From contig CAKTCN010000011.1 in NCBI GenBank assembly GCA_934539295.1, forward strand, positions 1 to 64,000: DNA of 64,000 nucleotides, written 5' to 3'. Of this stretch, positions 18,309 to 25,948 are shown in pieces; the stretch's first letter is position 1, and every line of letters begins with the position of its first letter. Below the pieces are notes generated by a model. The model was not told the origin of the DNA and searched no databases. It saw only the letters and a list, made by a program, of their open reading frames with translations. The stretch comes from an uncultured Allosphingosinicella sp. (GTDB lineage: Bacteria > Pseudomonadota > Alphaproteobacteria > Sphingomonadales > Sphingomonadaceae). A program made the translations under genes and the position numbers.

Positions 18309-19753
18309 CAGGCGTCTCCCTCGGCATCGGGGGAGAGGACGAAGCTGTCCTTGGTTCCGCCACCCTGGCTGGAATTGACCACCAGCGATCCTTCGCGAAG
18401 CGCGACGCGGGTAAGGCCGCCCGGCACCATGTTGACGCCGTCGGCGCCGGTCAGGACGAATGGGCGGAAGTCGACGTGGCGGGGCGCGACGCCCTTGTCG
18501 GTGAAGGTGGGCACCGTCGACAGCGACAGGGTCGGTTGCGCGATGTAGCGATGCGGTTCCGCGATGATGGCGCGGCGGAAATCCTCGATCTGCTCCCGGG
18601 TGGACGTGGGCCCGACCAGCATTCCGTAGCCGCCCGATCCGTCGACCAGCTTGACCACCAGTTCGGGCAGGTGTTCCAGCACATATTTCTGCGCCTGCGG
18701 CTCGCGGCATCGCCAGGTCTCGACATTGGGGAGCCTGGCGTCCTCCCCGGAATAATAGCGCACGATCTCCGGCATGTAGGAATAGATCGCCTTGTCGTCG
18801 GCTATGCCCGTGCCGGGCGCGTTCACCAGCGTGACATTGCCGGCAAGGTAGGCGGCCATCAGGCCGGGAACGCCCAGCATCGAATCAGGATTGAAGACGA
18901 GCGGGTCGATGAAGGCGTCGTCGATGCGCCGGTAGATGACGTCCACACGGACGCGGCCGGTGATGGTGCGCATCCACACGATGTCGTCGTCCACCTCCAG
19001 ATCCGATCCCTCGACCAGTTCGATCCCCATCGTGTCGGCAAGGAAGCTGTGTTCGTAGAAGGCGCTGTTGTAATGACCGGGGGTGAGCAGCACGCAGACC
19101 GGTTCACGCGCGCTCGGCGGGGCAACGGAATAGAGCGTCTGGCGCAGCAGGTCGGGATAATTGTCGACCGGGCATACGGGGAAGCGGCCGAACAGTTCGG
19201 GGCAGAGGCGCAGCATCGCCTCGCGGTTTTCCAGCATGTAGGACACGCCGGACGGGGTGCGTGCATTGTCCTCCAGCACGAAGAATTCGTCGGGCCCGGT
19301 GCGCACCAGGTCGATGCCGCAAATGTGCGCATAGATGTCGTGCGCCGGCCGGGCGCCGGCCACGGGCACGCAGAAGCCGGGATTGCCGAGCACCAGGTCG
19401 GCCGGGAGCACGCCGTCGGCGATGATGCGCCGTTCGCCATAGACGTCGCCGATGAAGGCGTTGATGGCGCGCACACGCTGCTCCAGCCCTTCGGACAGGC
19501 GCGTCCATTCGTCATGGGTGAAGATGCGCGGAATGATGTCGAACGGGATGATCCGTTCGGCCGCGTCCTGTTCGCCATAGACGTTGAAGGTGATGCCAAG
19601 CGTGCGGAATGCGGTTTCGGCCGCCTGCTGGCGCCGGTCGAGCTCTGCCGGGGGAATGTCGGTCAGCCAGTCGGCCAGCCGTTCGAAGCCCGGTCGGGCC
19701 TGCGCCCCCCGGCTCGTTCCCCATAATTCGTCAAACGCCGCTCGATCCGCCAT
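18308..19753 (-). CDS. Circularly permuted ATP-grasp protein of the Anbu operon
   Basis: The first gene of the operon, 481 residues. It matches the circularly permuted type 2 ATP-grasp family: FFVLEDNARTPSGVSYMLEN in the N-terminal half, and LVVKLVDGSGGYGML and NMVPGGLTRVAL towards the end. ATP-grasp enzymes ligate a carboxylate to an amine through an acyl-phosphate. Together with the alpha-E protein, transglutaminase and Anbu, it suggests a system that makes and then processes an amide-linked product (inference). It reads away from ctrA, which is transcribed in the same direction further upstream; the gap holds the repeat at 19852-20022. Confidence 0.92.
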   Translation of the reverse strand: MADRAAFDELWGTSRGAQARPGFERLADWLTDIPPAELDRRQQAAETAFRTLGITFNVYGEQDAAERIIPFDIIPRIFTHDEWTRLSEGLEQRVRAINAFIGDVYGERRIIADGVLPADLVLGNPGFCVPVAGARPAHDIYAHICGIDLVRTGPDEFFVLEDNARTPSGVSYMLENREAMLRLCPELFGRFPVCPVDNYPDLLRQTLYSVAPPSAREPVCVLLTPGHYNSAFYEHSFLADTMGIELVEGSDLEVDDDIVWMRTITGRVRVDVIYRRIDDAFIDPLVFNPDSMLGVPGLMAAYLAGNVTLVNAPGTGIADDKAIYSYMPEIVRYYSGEDARLPNVETWRCREPQAQKYVLEHLPELVVKLVDGSGGYGMLVGPTSTREQIEDFRRAIIAEPHRYIAQPTLSLSTVPTFTDKGVAPRHVDFRPFVLTGADGVNMVPGGLTRVALREGSLVVNSSQGGGTKDSFVLSPDAEGDA

Positions 19754-19851
19754 TCACCCCCGCACATGCGTCAAGAAAAGTGCAGCGGAAATGCCGCACT
19801 GCGGCAACAATGCATGAACAGGCAAAAGGTGCAAGTTGGGGTGAGATAAGC

Positions 19852-20022
19852 TTCTCTCCCTTAGTCCCTCTCCCCTTCCGGGACAGGGTGGGGCCCGCTC
19901 GCGCAAGCGAGTGGGAGGGTGAGGGGATAGTGCTTCTCCAGCTAATTTTCCCAACTCACCCCTCACCCTGCCGCCTTCGGCGGCTGTCCCTCTCCCGCAA
20001 GGGGAGAGGGGCTGAGTGAAGG
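19852..20022. repeat. CCCTCTCC-type palindromic repeat block
   Basis: Several nested inverted repeats made of CCCTCTCC/GGAGAGGG, CCCGCTCGCGCAAGCGAGTGGG and CACCCTCAC/GTGAGGGG units. The same units recur around the DUF559 gene (25463-25533 and 25869-25934) and at 15544-15577. The block lies between the ctrA end and the Anbu operon start, so it may terminate ctrA transcription. No open frame is supported in it. Confidence 0.8.
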
Positions 20023-20036
20023 GGAAAGGAGCTAGA

Positions 20037-20738
20037 TTACGCGACCTGCGCCTGGACGCCTTCTTCCGGATCGCGCAGCACGTAGCCGCGGCCCCACACC
20101 GTCTCGATGTAATTCTCGCCCGCGCAGGCGAGGCTGAGCTTCTTCCTGAGCTTGCAGATGAAGACGTCGATGATCTTCAATTCCGGCTCGTCCATCCCGC
20201 CGTAGAGATGGTTCAGGAACATCTCCTTGGTGAGCGTGGTGCCCTTGCGGAGCGACAGCAGCTCCAGCATCGCATATTCCTTGCCGGTCAGGTGGACGCG
20301 CGAACCGCCGGCCTCCACCGTCTTGGCGTCCAGGTTGACGGCGAGCTTGCCGGTGCGGATCACCGACTGGCTGTGGCCCTTGGACCGGCGCACGACGGCG
20401 TGGATGCGGGCGATCAACTCGTCGCGGTGGAACGGCTTGGTGACATAATCGTCGGCGCCGAAGCCCAGCGCCTGGACCTTGGTGTCGAGTTCGCCGATGC
20501 CGGACAGGATCAGGACGGGCGTGGTAACCTTGGCCGCGCGCAGCTTCTTCAGCACGTCGTAACCGTGCATGTCGGGCAGGTTCAGGTCGAGGCAGATGAT
20601 GTCATAGTCGTAGAGCTTGCCGAGGTCCAAACCCTCCTCGCCAAGGTCGGTCGTATATACGTTGAAGCCTTCGGCATTCAGCATCAGCTCGATGCTGCGG
20701 GCCATGGTGGCCTCGTCTTCGATCAGCAATACGCGCAT
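20037..20738 (-). CDS. ctrA: Cell-cycle response regulator CtrA
   Basis: An OmpR-type response regulator of 233 residues, the alphaproteobacterial master regulator of cell cycle and often motility. The receiver domain carries the acidic pocket IEDEA and the phospho-acceptor Asp51 (ICLDLNLPD), the same position as in Caulobacter CtrA. The C-terminal winged helix is near-identical in style to known CtrA ([18 protein letters not shown], then [12 protein letters not shown]). The C-terminus ends QVA, not the canonical AA. The region just upstream is dense in TTAA half-sites, which suggests autoregulation. It is a single gene. Confidence 0.97.
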   Translation of the reverse strand: MRVLLIEDEATMARSIELMLNAEGFNVYTTDLGEEGLDLGKLYDYDIICLDLNLPDMHGYDVLKKLRAAKVTTPVLILSGIGELDTKVQALGFGADDYVTKPFHRDELIARIHAVVRRSKGHSQSVIRTGKLAVNLDAKTVEAGGSRVHLTGKEYAMLELLSLRKGTTLTKEMFLNHLYGGMDEPELKIIDVFICKLRKKLSLACAGENYIETVWGRGYVLRDPEEGVQAQVA

Positions 20739-20773
20739 GACACTTCCCCTGGCGTGCTGCCGCGGCGGCGGCG

Positions 20774-20835
20774 TTAACCTTGCTTAATGATGCGGTAAAT
20801 GAAGTTAAAAGGTTAACAAGCGCTAAAGGCGTTAA
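20774..20835 (-). promoter_or_regulatory. Candidate CtrA-binding region upstream of ctrA
   Basis: Five TTAA tetramers start at 20774, 20784, 20805, 20813 and 20832 within 62 bases of otherwise GC-rich DNA. Two pairs have the 11-base period of a CtrA box with one mismatch: TTAA-N7-GTAA (20784-20798) and TTAA-N7-TAAA (20813-20827). The region lies between the divergent ctrA and RluA genes, so it could serve either one. Confidence 0.6.
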
Positions 20836-20887
20836 CTATTTTGCCGCCGGTTTGCACGGGCCGCTGCCGCGTGGCAGGGCGATCGGC

Positions 20888-21544
20888 ATGTGGCATGAAA
20901 AGACGCTGTTCATCGACGCCGAGGCGATCGTCATCGACAAGCCTGCCGGCCTTGCCGTGCATCCGGGGTCACGCACGCCGGAGAGCCTTGAGGACTATCT
21001 GGGTGACCTGCGCTTCGGCTTCATGCGAGAGCCGACGCCCGTTCACCGGCTGGACCGCGACACCAGCGGGTGCCTGCTGCTGGCGCGCAACCCGAAGGCG
21101 CACAAGCGGCTGGCGGCGGCGTTCGAGGCGCGTGCCGTGGAGAAGAGCTACCTTGCGATCCTGGCAGGTGTTCCGAAGGCAGGCGAGGGCGTCATCGACA
21201 TGCCGCTCGGCAAGACCTCGACCCGCGAGGAAGGCTGGCGAATCATCGCCGATCCGGCCGGCAAGCCGGCGCGCACGTCGTGGCGCACGGTAAGGGTGAA
21301 GGGCGACAGGGCGCTGGTCCTGATGGTGCCCGAGACTGGACGCACGCATCAGTTGCGCGTCCATGCCGCGGAGGGAATCGGCGTGCCGATCGCGGGCGAC
21401 CCTGTTTATGGCGACGCGCGCGGGCCGATGCTGCTGCATGCGCTGAGCCTGAAGGTCGGTCGCGGTGCCAAGCCGCCGATTGAGGCACGCGCGCCCTTGC
21501 CGCCGACCTTCGTGCAGGCCGGCTTCGACGATGGCGACCTCTGA
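20888..21544 (+). CDS. RluA-family 23S/tRNA pseudouridine synthase
   Basis: A 218-residue pseudouridine synthase of the RluA family. The catalytic aspartate is Asp56 in PVHRLDRDTSG, with the later family motifs RTHQLRVH and GDPVYG. The frame is open back to 20780, but that part reads through the CtrA-box region and has no family similarity; the ATG at 20888 precedes the typical start (IVIDKPAGLAVHPG). It lacks an N-terminal S4 domain, so it resembles the short RluA/TruC-like members. The exact target uridine cannot be inferred. Its 3' end overlaps arfB by 14 bases. Confidence 0.85.
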   Translation: MWHEKTLFIDAEAIVIDKPAGLAVHPGSRTPESLEDYLGDLRFGFMREPTPVHRLDRDTSGCLLLARNPKAHKRLAAAFEARAVEKSYLAILAGVPKAGEGVIDMPLGKTSTREEGWRIIADPAGKPARTSWRTVRVKGDRALVLMVPETGRTHQLRVHAAEGIGVPIAGDPVYGDARGPMLLHALSLKVGRGAKPPIEARAPLPPTFVQAGFDDGDL

Positions 21545-21941
21545 CTTCGTCCTGCCCGAGGACGCGCTGAGCGAAACCTTCATCGCCTCGAGCGGGCCGG
21601 GCGGGCAGAATGTGAACAAGGTGGCGACAGCCGTTCAGCTGCGGCTCGACGTGTTCGCGCTGCGCCTCGCGCCGCACGTGTTCAAGCGGCTGAAGGAACT
21701 TGCCGGCAGCAAGATGACGAGCGCTGGCGAGATCGTCGTGACCGCGCGCACCCACCGCACCCAGGAGGCGAACCGCGCCGAGGCGCGCGAGCGTCTGGCG
21801 GAAATGGTCGCCAAGGCCCACATCAGGCCCGAGAAAAGGATCAAGACCAAGCCTAGCCGGGCCGCAAAGGCCAAGCGGGTGGACGAGAAGAAGCAGCGTT
21901 CGAGCGTGAAGAGCGGACGCGGCAAGGTGCGGTTGGATTGA
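21531..21941 (+). CDS. arfB: Peptidyl-tRNA hydrolase ArfB (ribosome rescue)
   Basis: A small release-factor-like protein of 136 residues that frees ribosomes stalled on mRNA without a stop codon. The GGQ catalytic motif is at residues 24-26 (SSGPGGQNVNK), and the C-terminus is a basic unstructured tail (RPEKRIKTKPS onwards) that would enter the mRNA channel. No codon-recognition domain is present, in line with the ArfB length of about 140 residues. It overlaps the upstream RluA gene by 14 bases, so translation may be coupled. Confidence 0.92.
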   Translation: MATSDFVLPEDALSETFIASSGPGGQNVNKVATAVQLRLDVFALRLAPHVFKRLKELAGSKMTSAGEIVVTARTHRTQEANRAEARERLAEMVAKAHIRPEKRIKTKPSRAAKAKRVDEKKQRSSVKSGRGKVRLD

Positions 21942-21951
21942 GCTAGCAACC

Positions 21952-22073
21952 ATTCCGCTCATCCTGAGGAGCCATTGAGCCAAGTCGAAATGGCGTCTCG
22001 AGGGATCATCGGCGCGATGTGCTTCGAGATGGATCTTCGACTTCGCTCAGCCCCTCCTCAGCATGAGCGGATT
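21952..22073. repeat. Palindromic repeat between arfB and msrC
   Basis: The outer arms ATTCCGCTCATCCTGAGGA and TCCTCAGCATGAGCGGAT are near-complementary. The inner part holds CTTCGACTTCGCTCAG, similar to the other TCGA-rich elements in this window. It separates two genes on the same strand. Confidence 0.75.
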
Positions 22074-22087
22074 GTAGGAAAAACGAG

Positions 22088-22570
22088 ATGTACGACTTCA
22101 AGATCGAAACAGCCGATCCGGCCGAATTCTATCGCCAACTGGCCGACGCCGCAGACGCGCTGACCGCCGGAGAGCCGGACGCGGTCGCCAACATGGCGAA
22201 CGTGTCGGCGCTGCTCATGGACAGCATGGCCGATCTCAATTGGGCCGGTTTCTACCGCAATGTCGGCGGCGAGCTGGTGCTCGGACCGTTTCAAGGCAAG
22301 GCCGCCTGCATCCGCATTCCGTTCGGCAAGGGCGTGTGCGGCGCGGCGGCTGCGAGCCTGGAGGTTCAGCGAGTCGAGGACGTGCATGCCTTCCCCGGCC
22401 ACATCGCCTGCGACGCGGCATCGGCTTCGGAGCTGGTGGTGCCGGTGGTGCATGAGGGGCGGCTAATCGGCGTGCTCGACCTCGACAGCCCGGTGAAAGG
22501 CCGGTTCAGCGAGGAGGATGCGCGCGGATGCGCGACGCTGATCGAACGGATTGCCGAGCGATTTTCCTGA
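22088..22570 (+). CDS. msrC: Free methionine-(R)-sulfoxide reductase (GAF-type fRMsr)
   Basis: A GAF-domain enzyme of 160 residues that reduces free methionine-R-sulfoxide in the cytosol using thioredoxin. The three catalytic and resolving cysteines are Cys74, Cys84 and Cys108, with the same 10- and 24-residue spacing as in E. coli MsrC. They sit in the family blocks IPFGKGVCG and VHAFPGHIACD. The start at 22088 is an ATG. It is convergent with the universal stress protein gene across the palindrome at 22577-22655. Confidence 0.93.
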   Translation: MYDFKIETADPAEFYRQLADAADALTAGEPDAVANMANVSALLMDSMADLNWAGFYRNVGGELVLGPFQGKAACIRIPFGKGVCGAAAASLEVQRVEDVHAFPGHIACDAASASELVVPVVHEGRLIGVLDLDSPVKGRFSEEDARGCATLIERIAERFS

Positions 22571-22576
22571 CTACAC

Positions 22577-22655
22577 CCGTTCGTTTCGAGCGAAGTCGAG
22601 AAACCATCCAGCGGGTCCTTCGAACCCGCTTCTCGACTTCGCTCGAAGCGAACGG
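22577..22655. repeat. Palindromic repeat between convergent msrC and usp
   Basis: Arms CCGTTCGTTTCGAGCGAAGT (from 22577) and ACTTCGCTCGAAGCGAACGG (ending 22655) enclose an inner GCGGGT/ACCCGC stem. It shares the core of element 5373-5463 and again lies between convergent genes. Confidence 0.85.
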
Positions 22656-22686
22656 TGGGGGAAATGTGTCGTCGGCGGGGTGAGTC

Positions 22687-23139
22687 TCAGGTCAGCCGGT
22701 CCAGCGTCTCGTCGTCCAGATGCCCGGGCACGATCATCAGCGGGCAGGGCAGGGCGCTCGAGTTCGTCGTGAAGTGGGTGATGAGCGGTCCCGGCGCGCC
22801 TTCGGCCGCGGCGCCGAGCACCAGGGCCGCGATCTCGTCTCCTTCCTTCAGCCGCTCGGTCAGCGCCTTGACCGCACTTCCCTGCCGGACAGTGACGACG
22901 GGGCGCAGGCCGGCTTCCTCGACAATGGTGCTCGCCGCAGCAGCAACGGCCGCCTCGGCACGCAGCCGTGCCTCCTCCTCGATGGCGGCCTGGACGCCGC
23001 CCCATTCGACGAAATCCTGCTGCTCGATCACCGACAAAATCTCGACGCCGCCGCCCGTCCGCGCTGCGCGGCGGGCGGAGAAGCGCAGGGCAGCCTGTGC
23101 CTCGCGGCTTTCGTCCATGACCACCAGATAGGTCCGCAT
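22687..23139 (-). CDS. Universal stress protein (UspA family)
   Basis: A 150-residue single-domain Usp protein. The first strand is [11 protein letters not shown] and the C-terminal nucleotide loop region reads [20 protein letters not shown], a degenerate form of the G-x2-G-x9-G(S/T) ATP motif, so nucleotide binding is uncertain. The ATG at 23139 is preceded by AAGGAGAGG; an upstream ATG at 23190 has no such site. It is divergent from pdhC with 131 bases between the starts. Confidence 0.85.
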   Translation of the reverse strand: MRTYLVVMDESREAQAALRFSARRAARTGGGVEILSVIEQQDFVEWGGVQAAIEEEARLRAEAAVAAAASTIVEEAGLRPVVTVRQGSAVKALTERLKEGDEIAALVLGAAAEGAPGPLITHFTTNSSALPCPLMIVPGHLDDETLDRLT

Positions 23140-23270
23140 GTCCTCTCCTTGTTCTTCGCAAACGGTGCGCCAGAACGCGAGGCCACGCAAGCATCACCCT
23201 TGACCCGCGCCCCCCTTCTGCTGTTTGGACCGGACAGACCTGCGATCCAGTAAGGGAAAGTCCTTCTCCC

Positions 23271-24575
23271 ATGCCCATCGAACTCAAGATGCCCGCCCTT
23301 TCGCCGACCATGGAGGAAGGCACCCTCGCCAAGTGGCTGGTCAAGGAAGGCGACACCGTCGCCGCCGGCGACCTGCTGGCCGAGATCGAGACCGACAAGG
23401 CGACGATGGAATTCGAGGCCGTGGATGAAGGCACGATCGCCAAGATCCTGGTTGCCGACGGCACGGACGGCGTGAAGGTCGGTACCGTGATCGCGATGAT
23501 CGCGGGCGAGGGCGAGGATGCGAGCGCGGTGTCCGCACCGGCCGCCGCTGCACCGGCTCCGCAGGCCGCGCCGACGCCCGAGCCTGAGGTGAAGGGTTAT
23601 GGCGTTGCGCCCGTCGCCGACCAGAAGCTCGCCCATGCGCAGCCTTCGGCCCAGCCGGCCGCGTCGGGTGACCGCGTGAAGGCGAGCCCGCTCGCCCGCC
23701 GCCTGGCCGAGCAGAAGGGTGTGGATCTGGGCGGGGTCAGCGGGTCCGGCCCGAATGGCCGGATCGTGAAGGCCGATATCGAGGGTGCCGGCACCGCGGC
23801 CGCGAAGGCGCAGGCCGCCGCTGCACCGGCAGCCGCTCCAGCGCCCGCCGCCGCACCGCAGGCTGCACCTGCTGCCGCCAGCGACATCCCGCATGAGTCG
23901 GTCAAGCTGTCCAACATGCGCAAGACGATCGCGCGCCGCCTGACCGAGGCCAAGCAGACCATCCCGCACATCTATCTCACCGTCGACATCCAGCTCGATG
24001 CGCTGCTGAAGCTGCGCGGCGAACTCAACAAGGGGCTCGAAGCACGCGGCGTGAAGCTCAGCGTCAACGACCTGCTGGTCAAGGCGCTGGCGGTGTCGCT
24101 GATCGAGGTGCCGGAATGCAACGTGTCGCTCGCGGGCGATCAGCTGCTCAAGTATAGCCGGGCCGATATCTCGGTCGCCGTGTCGATCCCCAACGGCCTG
24201 ATCACGCCGATCGTGGTGGGTGCGGATACCAAGCCGGTCTCCGTCATCGCGACGGAGATCAAGGAACTGGCCGGCCGCGCCAAGGATGGCAAGCTGCAGC
24301 CGCACGAATATCAGGGCGGCACGGCTTCGCTGTCCAACATGGGCATGTACGGCATCAAGCAGTTCGACGCCGTCATCAACCCGCCCCAGGCGATGATCAT
24401 GGCGATCGGCGCGGGCGAGAAGCGGCCGTACGTGGTGGGCGACTCGCTCCAGATCGCGACGGTGATGAGCGCCACCGGCAGCTTCGACCACCGCGCCATC
24501 GACGGCGCCGACGGCGCCCGCCTGATGCAGGCGTTCAAGCGCCTGGTCGAGAACCCGCTGGGCATGCTTGCCTGA
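23271..24575 (+). CDS. pdhC: Pyruvate dehydrogenase E2 component (dihydrolipoamide acetyltransferase)
   Basis: The core acyltransferase of the pyruvate dehydrogenase complex, 434 residues. There is one N-terminal lipoyl domain with the lipoylated Lys43 (ETDKATMEF), a long Ala/Pro linker, a peripheral subunit-binding domain ([13 protein letters not shown], about 139-170), a second Ala/Pro linker and a catalytic domain from about 205, with the active-site histidine in [12 protein letters not shown]. The E1 genes pdhA and pdhB are not adjacent; E3 (lpdA) lies 1.4 kb downstream after three unrelated small genes. Confidence 0.95.
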   Translation: MPIELKMPALSPTMEEGTLAKWLVKEGDTVAAGDLLAEIETDKATMEFEAVDEGTIAKILVADGTDGVKVGTVIAMIAGEGEDASAVSAPAAAAPAPQAAPTPEPEVKGYGVAPVADQKLAHAQPSAQPAASGDRVKASPLARRLAEQKGVDLGGVSGSGPNGRIVKADIEGAGTAAAKAQAAAAPAAAPAPAAAPQAAPAAASDIPHESVKLSNMRKTIARRLTEAKQTIPHIYLTVDIQLDALLKLRGELNKGLEARGVKLSVNDLLVKALAVSLIEVPECNVSLAGDQLLKYSRADISVAVSIPNGLITPIVVGADTKPVSVIATEIKELAGRAKDGKLQPHEYQGGTASLSNMGMYGIKQFDAVINPPQAMIMAIGAGEKRPYVVGDSLQIATVMSATGSFDHRAIDGADGARLMQAFKRLVENPLGMLA

Positions 24576-24576
24576 C

Positions 24577-25047
24577 ATGGCCGAGGCGGCGGATGAAGTG
24601 AGCGGAGGCATGCCGGCGATCGCCCGCGGCCGTTCGCTGCACTTTCACCCGCCTGAATTCGGCGAAGTGGCGACGATCGCGCTCACCGGATGGCTGTACG
24701 GCATCTTCCTGACCGTGCTGTTCATTACCGGATTCACGGTCTCCATAGGAGGCGCGGACGTCACCTTGTTGTTGATGCTGCCGTTTGTGATGCTCACGGG
24801 CATGTTCGGCGTAGGGCTGTCCAGCGTCATCTGGGTGCTACCCAATGCCTTCGTTCTAGCGGCCATGCTGCGCGCACTGGATGCGCGTGCCCTGCCTGCC
24901 GCCGCGACCTTCTTGTTCGTGACGGCTATCTATGCGGCGAACTTCGATGCGGTCGTCGACGGTCTTCTGGCTGACAGGCTCTGGTTCGTTCCGCTAATCT
25001 TCGGCGTGGGACAAGCCTATGCCTACCACCGGACGTTGAACGCATGA
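24577..25047 (+). CDS. Small integral membrane protein, unknown function
   Basis: A 156-residue protein with an N-terminal soluble stretch of about 30 residues and then four predicted membrane helices (about 38-58, 64-85, 88-105 and 112-135). It has no recognised domain. The ATG at 24577 lies one base after the pdhC stop, and its 3' end overlaps the thioesterase start as ATGA, so it is translated as part of the pdhC transcript. The position suggests conservation of the neighbourhood rather than a role in pyruvate metabolism. Confidence 0.75.
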   Translation: MAEAADEVSGGMPAIARGRSLHFHPPEFGEVATIALTGWLYGIFLTVLFITGFTVSIGGADVTLLLMLPFVMLTGMFGVGLSSVIWVLPNAFVLAAMLRALDARALPAAATFLFVTAIYAANFDAVVDGLLADRLWFVPLIFGVGQAYAYHRTLNA

Positions 25048-25448
25048 TCGCTGATGCAACCGACCAAGTGCCCGACGTCCCGCCGGCCATCCGCGTCACC
25101 GCGATGCCGGCGGATGCCAATCCTTATGGCGATATTTTCGGCGGCTGGTTGATGAGCCAGATGGATCTGGCCGCGAGTTCGGTCGCGTCGCGGCATAGCG
25201 GCGGGCGTGCGGTCACGATCGCGGTGGATGGGATGACGTTTCATCGGCCGGTGGTGGTGGGCGACGAGGTTTCGGTCTTCGCGCGGCTGGTGAGCGTGGG
25301 GCGCACGTCGATGAAGATCGACGTCGAAGCCTGGCGCCGTGCGCGCGACAGCGAGGATACGTGCCGCGTGACGCGCGCGACCTTCACCTTCGTGGCGGTG
25401 ACAGAGGCTCGCAAGCCGCGGCCGGTGCCGGCGTTGGAGGAGGCGTGA
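25044..25448 (+). CDS. Acyl-CoA thioesterase, YciA-like hotdog fold
   Basis: A 134-residue single-hotdog thioesterase of the YciA/ACOT type that hydrolyses acyl-CoA. The family signature NPYGDIFGGWLMSQMD contains the catalytic aspartate region, followed by VTIAVDGMTFHRPVVVGD. It starts within the stop codon of the preceding membrane protein gene (ATGA). Substrate chain length cannot be predicted. Confidence 0.9.
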   Translation: MIADATDQVPDVPPAIRVTAMPADANPYGDIFGGWLMSQMDLAASSVASRHSGGRAVTIAVDGMTFHRPVVVGDEVSVFARLVSVGRTSMKIDVEAWRRARDSEDTCRVTRATFTFVAVTEARKPRPVPALEEA

Positions 25449-25462
25449 GGGCGGAGGTGCCT

Positions 25463-25533
25463 TCTAGCCCCTCTCCCCTTGCGGAAGAGGGAGAGGCCCG
25501 CTCGCGCAGCGAGTGGGAGGGTGAGGGGCTGCT
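25463..25533. repeat. CCCTCTCC-type repeat upstream of the DUF559 gene
   Basis: The sequence TAGCCCCTCTCCCCTTGCGG, GGAGAGGCCCGCTCGCGCAG, CGAGTGGGAGGGTGAGGGG repeats units found in the block at 19852-20022. It lies just before the DUF559 gene. Confidence 0.8.
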
Positions 25534-25570
25534 CCTTACCCGCGAACAACTCACCATCCGCGCTCGCCAC

Positions 25571-25948
25571 ATGCGTTTCGACCCGACCGAAGCCGAAAAG
25601 CGCCTCTGGTCCATGCTGCGTGATCGCCGTCTCTCGACCTTCAAGTTCAAGCGGCAGCAAATTATCTACCCGTACATCGTGGATTTCATCTGCCTTGCCG
25701 AACGCCTAATCATCGAGGCCGATGGCTCGCAGCATGCGGATAGCGCCTATGATATGCGCCGCGACGGCTTCCTAAAGGCGCAGCGTTTTCGTGTTCTTCG
25801 CTTCTGGAACAACGATGTACTTGCTCGATCTGAACAAGTAGCCGCGGCGATCTTCGCTCATCTTTCGTTCCCTCACCCTCCCGTTGCTACGCGACGGGCC
25901 CCTCCCTCTCCCGCAGGGGGAGAGGGGCTAGGAGTAAAACATGGCTGA
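25571..25948 (+). CDS. DUF559 domain protein (Vsr/PD-(D/E)xK endonuclease-like)
   Basis: A 125-residue protein of the DUF559 family, which is related to very-short-patch-repair endonucleases. Core motifs are PTEAEKRLWSMLRDRRL, then VDFICLAERLIIEADGSQH with the acidic residues of a restriction-like fold, and the terminal FRVLRFWNNDVL. The ATG at 25571 is used; a start a dozen codons upstream is possible because family members often begin RARxLRxDPTEAE. The last 25 codons run through a palindromic repeat and stop inside lpdA. Whether it cuts DNA is unknown. Confidence 0.8.
   Translation: MRFDPTEAEKRLWSMLRDRRLSTFKFKRQQIIYPYIVDFICLAERLIIEADGSQHADSAYDMRRDGFLKAQRFRVLRFWNNDVLARSEQVAAAIFAHLSFPHPPVATRRAPPSPAGGEGLGVKHG
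25869..25934. repeat. CCCTCTCC-type repeat downstream of the DUF559 gene
   Basis: CCCTCACCCTCCCGTTGCTA, CGACGGGCCCCTCCCTCTCC and GGGGGAGAGGGGCTAGG mirror the repeat upstream of the DUF559 gene. The element encodes the DUF559 C-terminus and ends just before the lpdA ribosome-binding site (AGGAG at about 25933). Confidence 0.8.

Noticed and set aside
19754..20036. Possible CRISPR-like array in the repetitive spacer before ctrA
   Set aside because: The units are inverted repeats of varied length, not direct repeats with unique spacers, and no cas gene is near.
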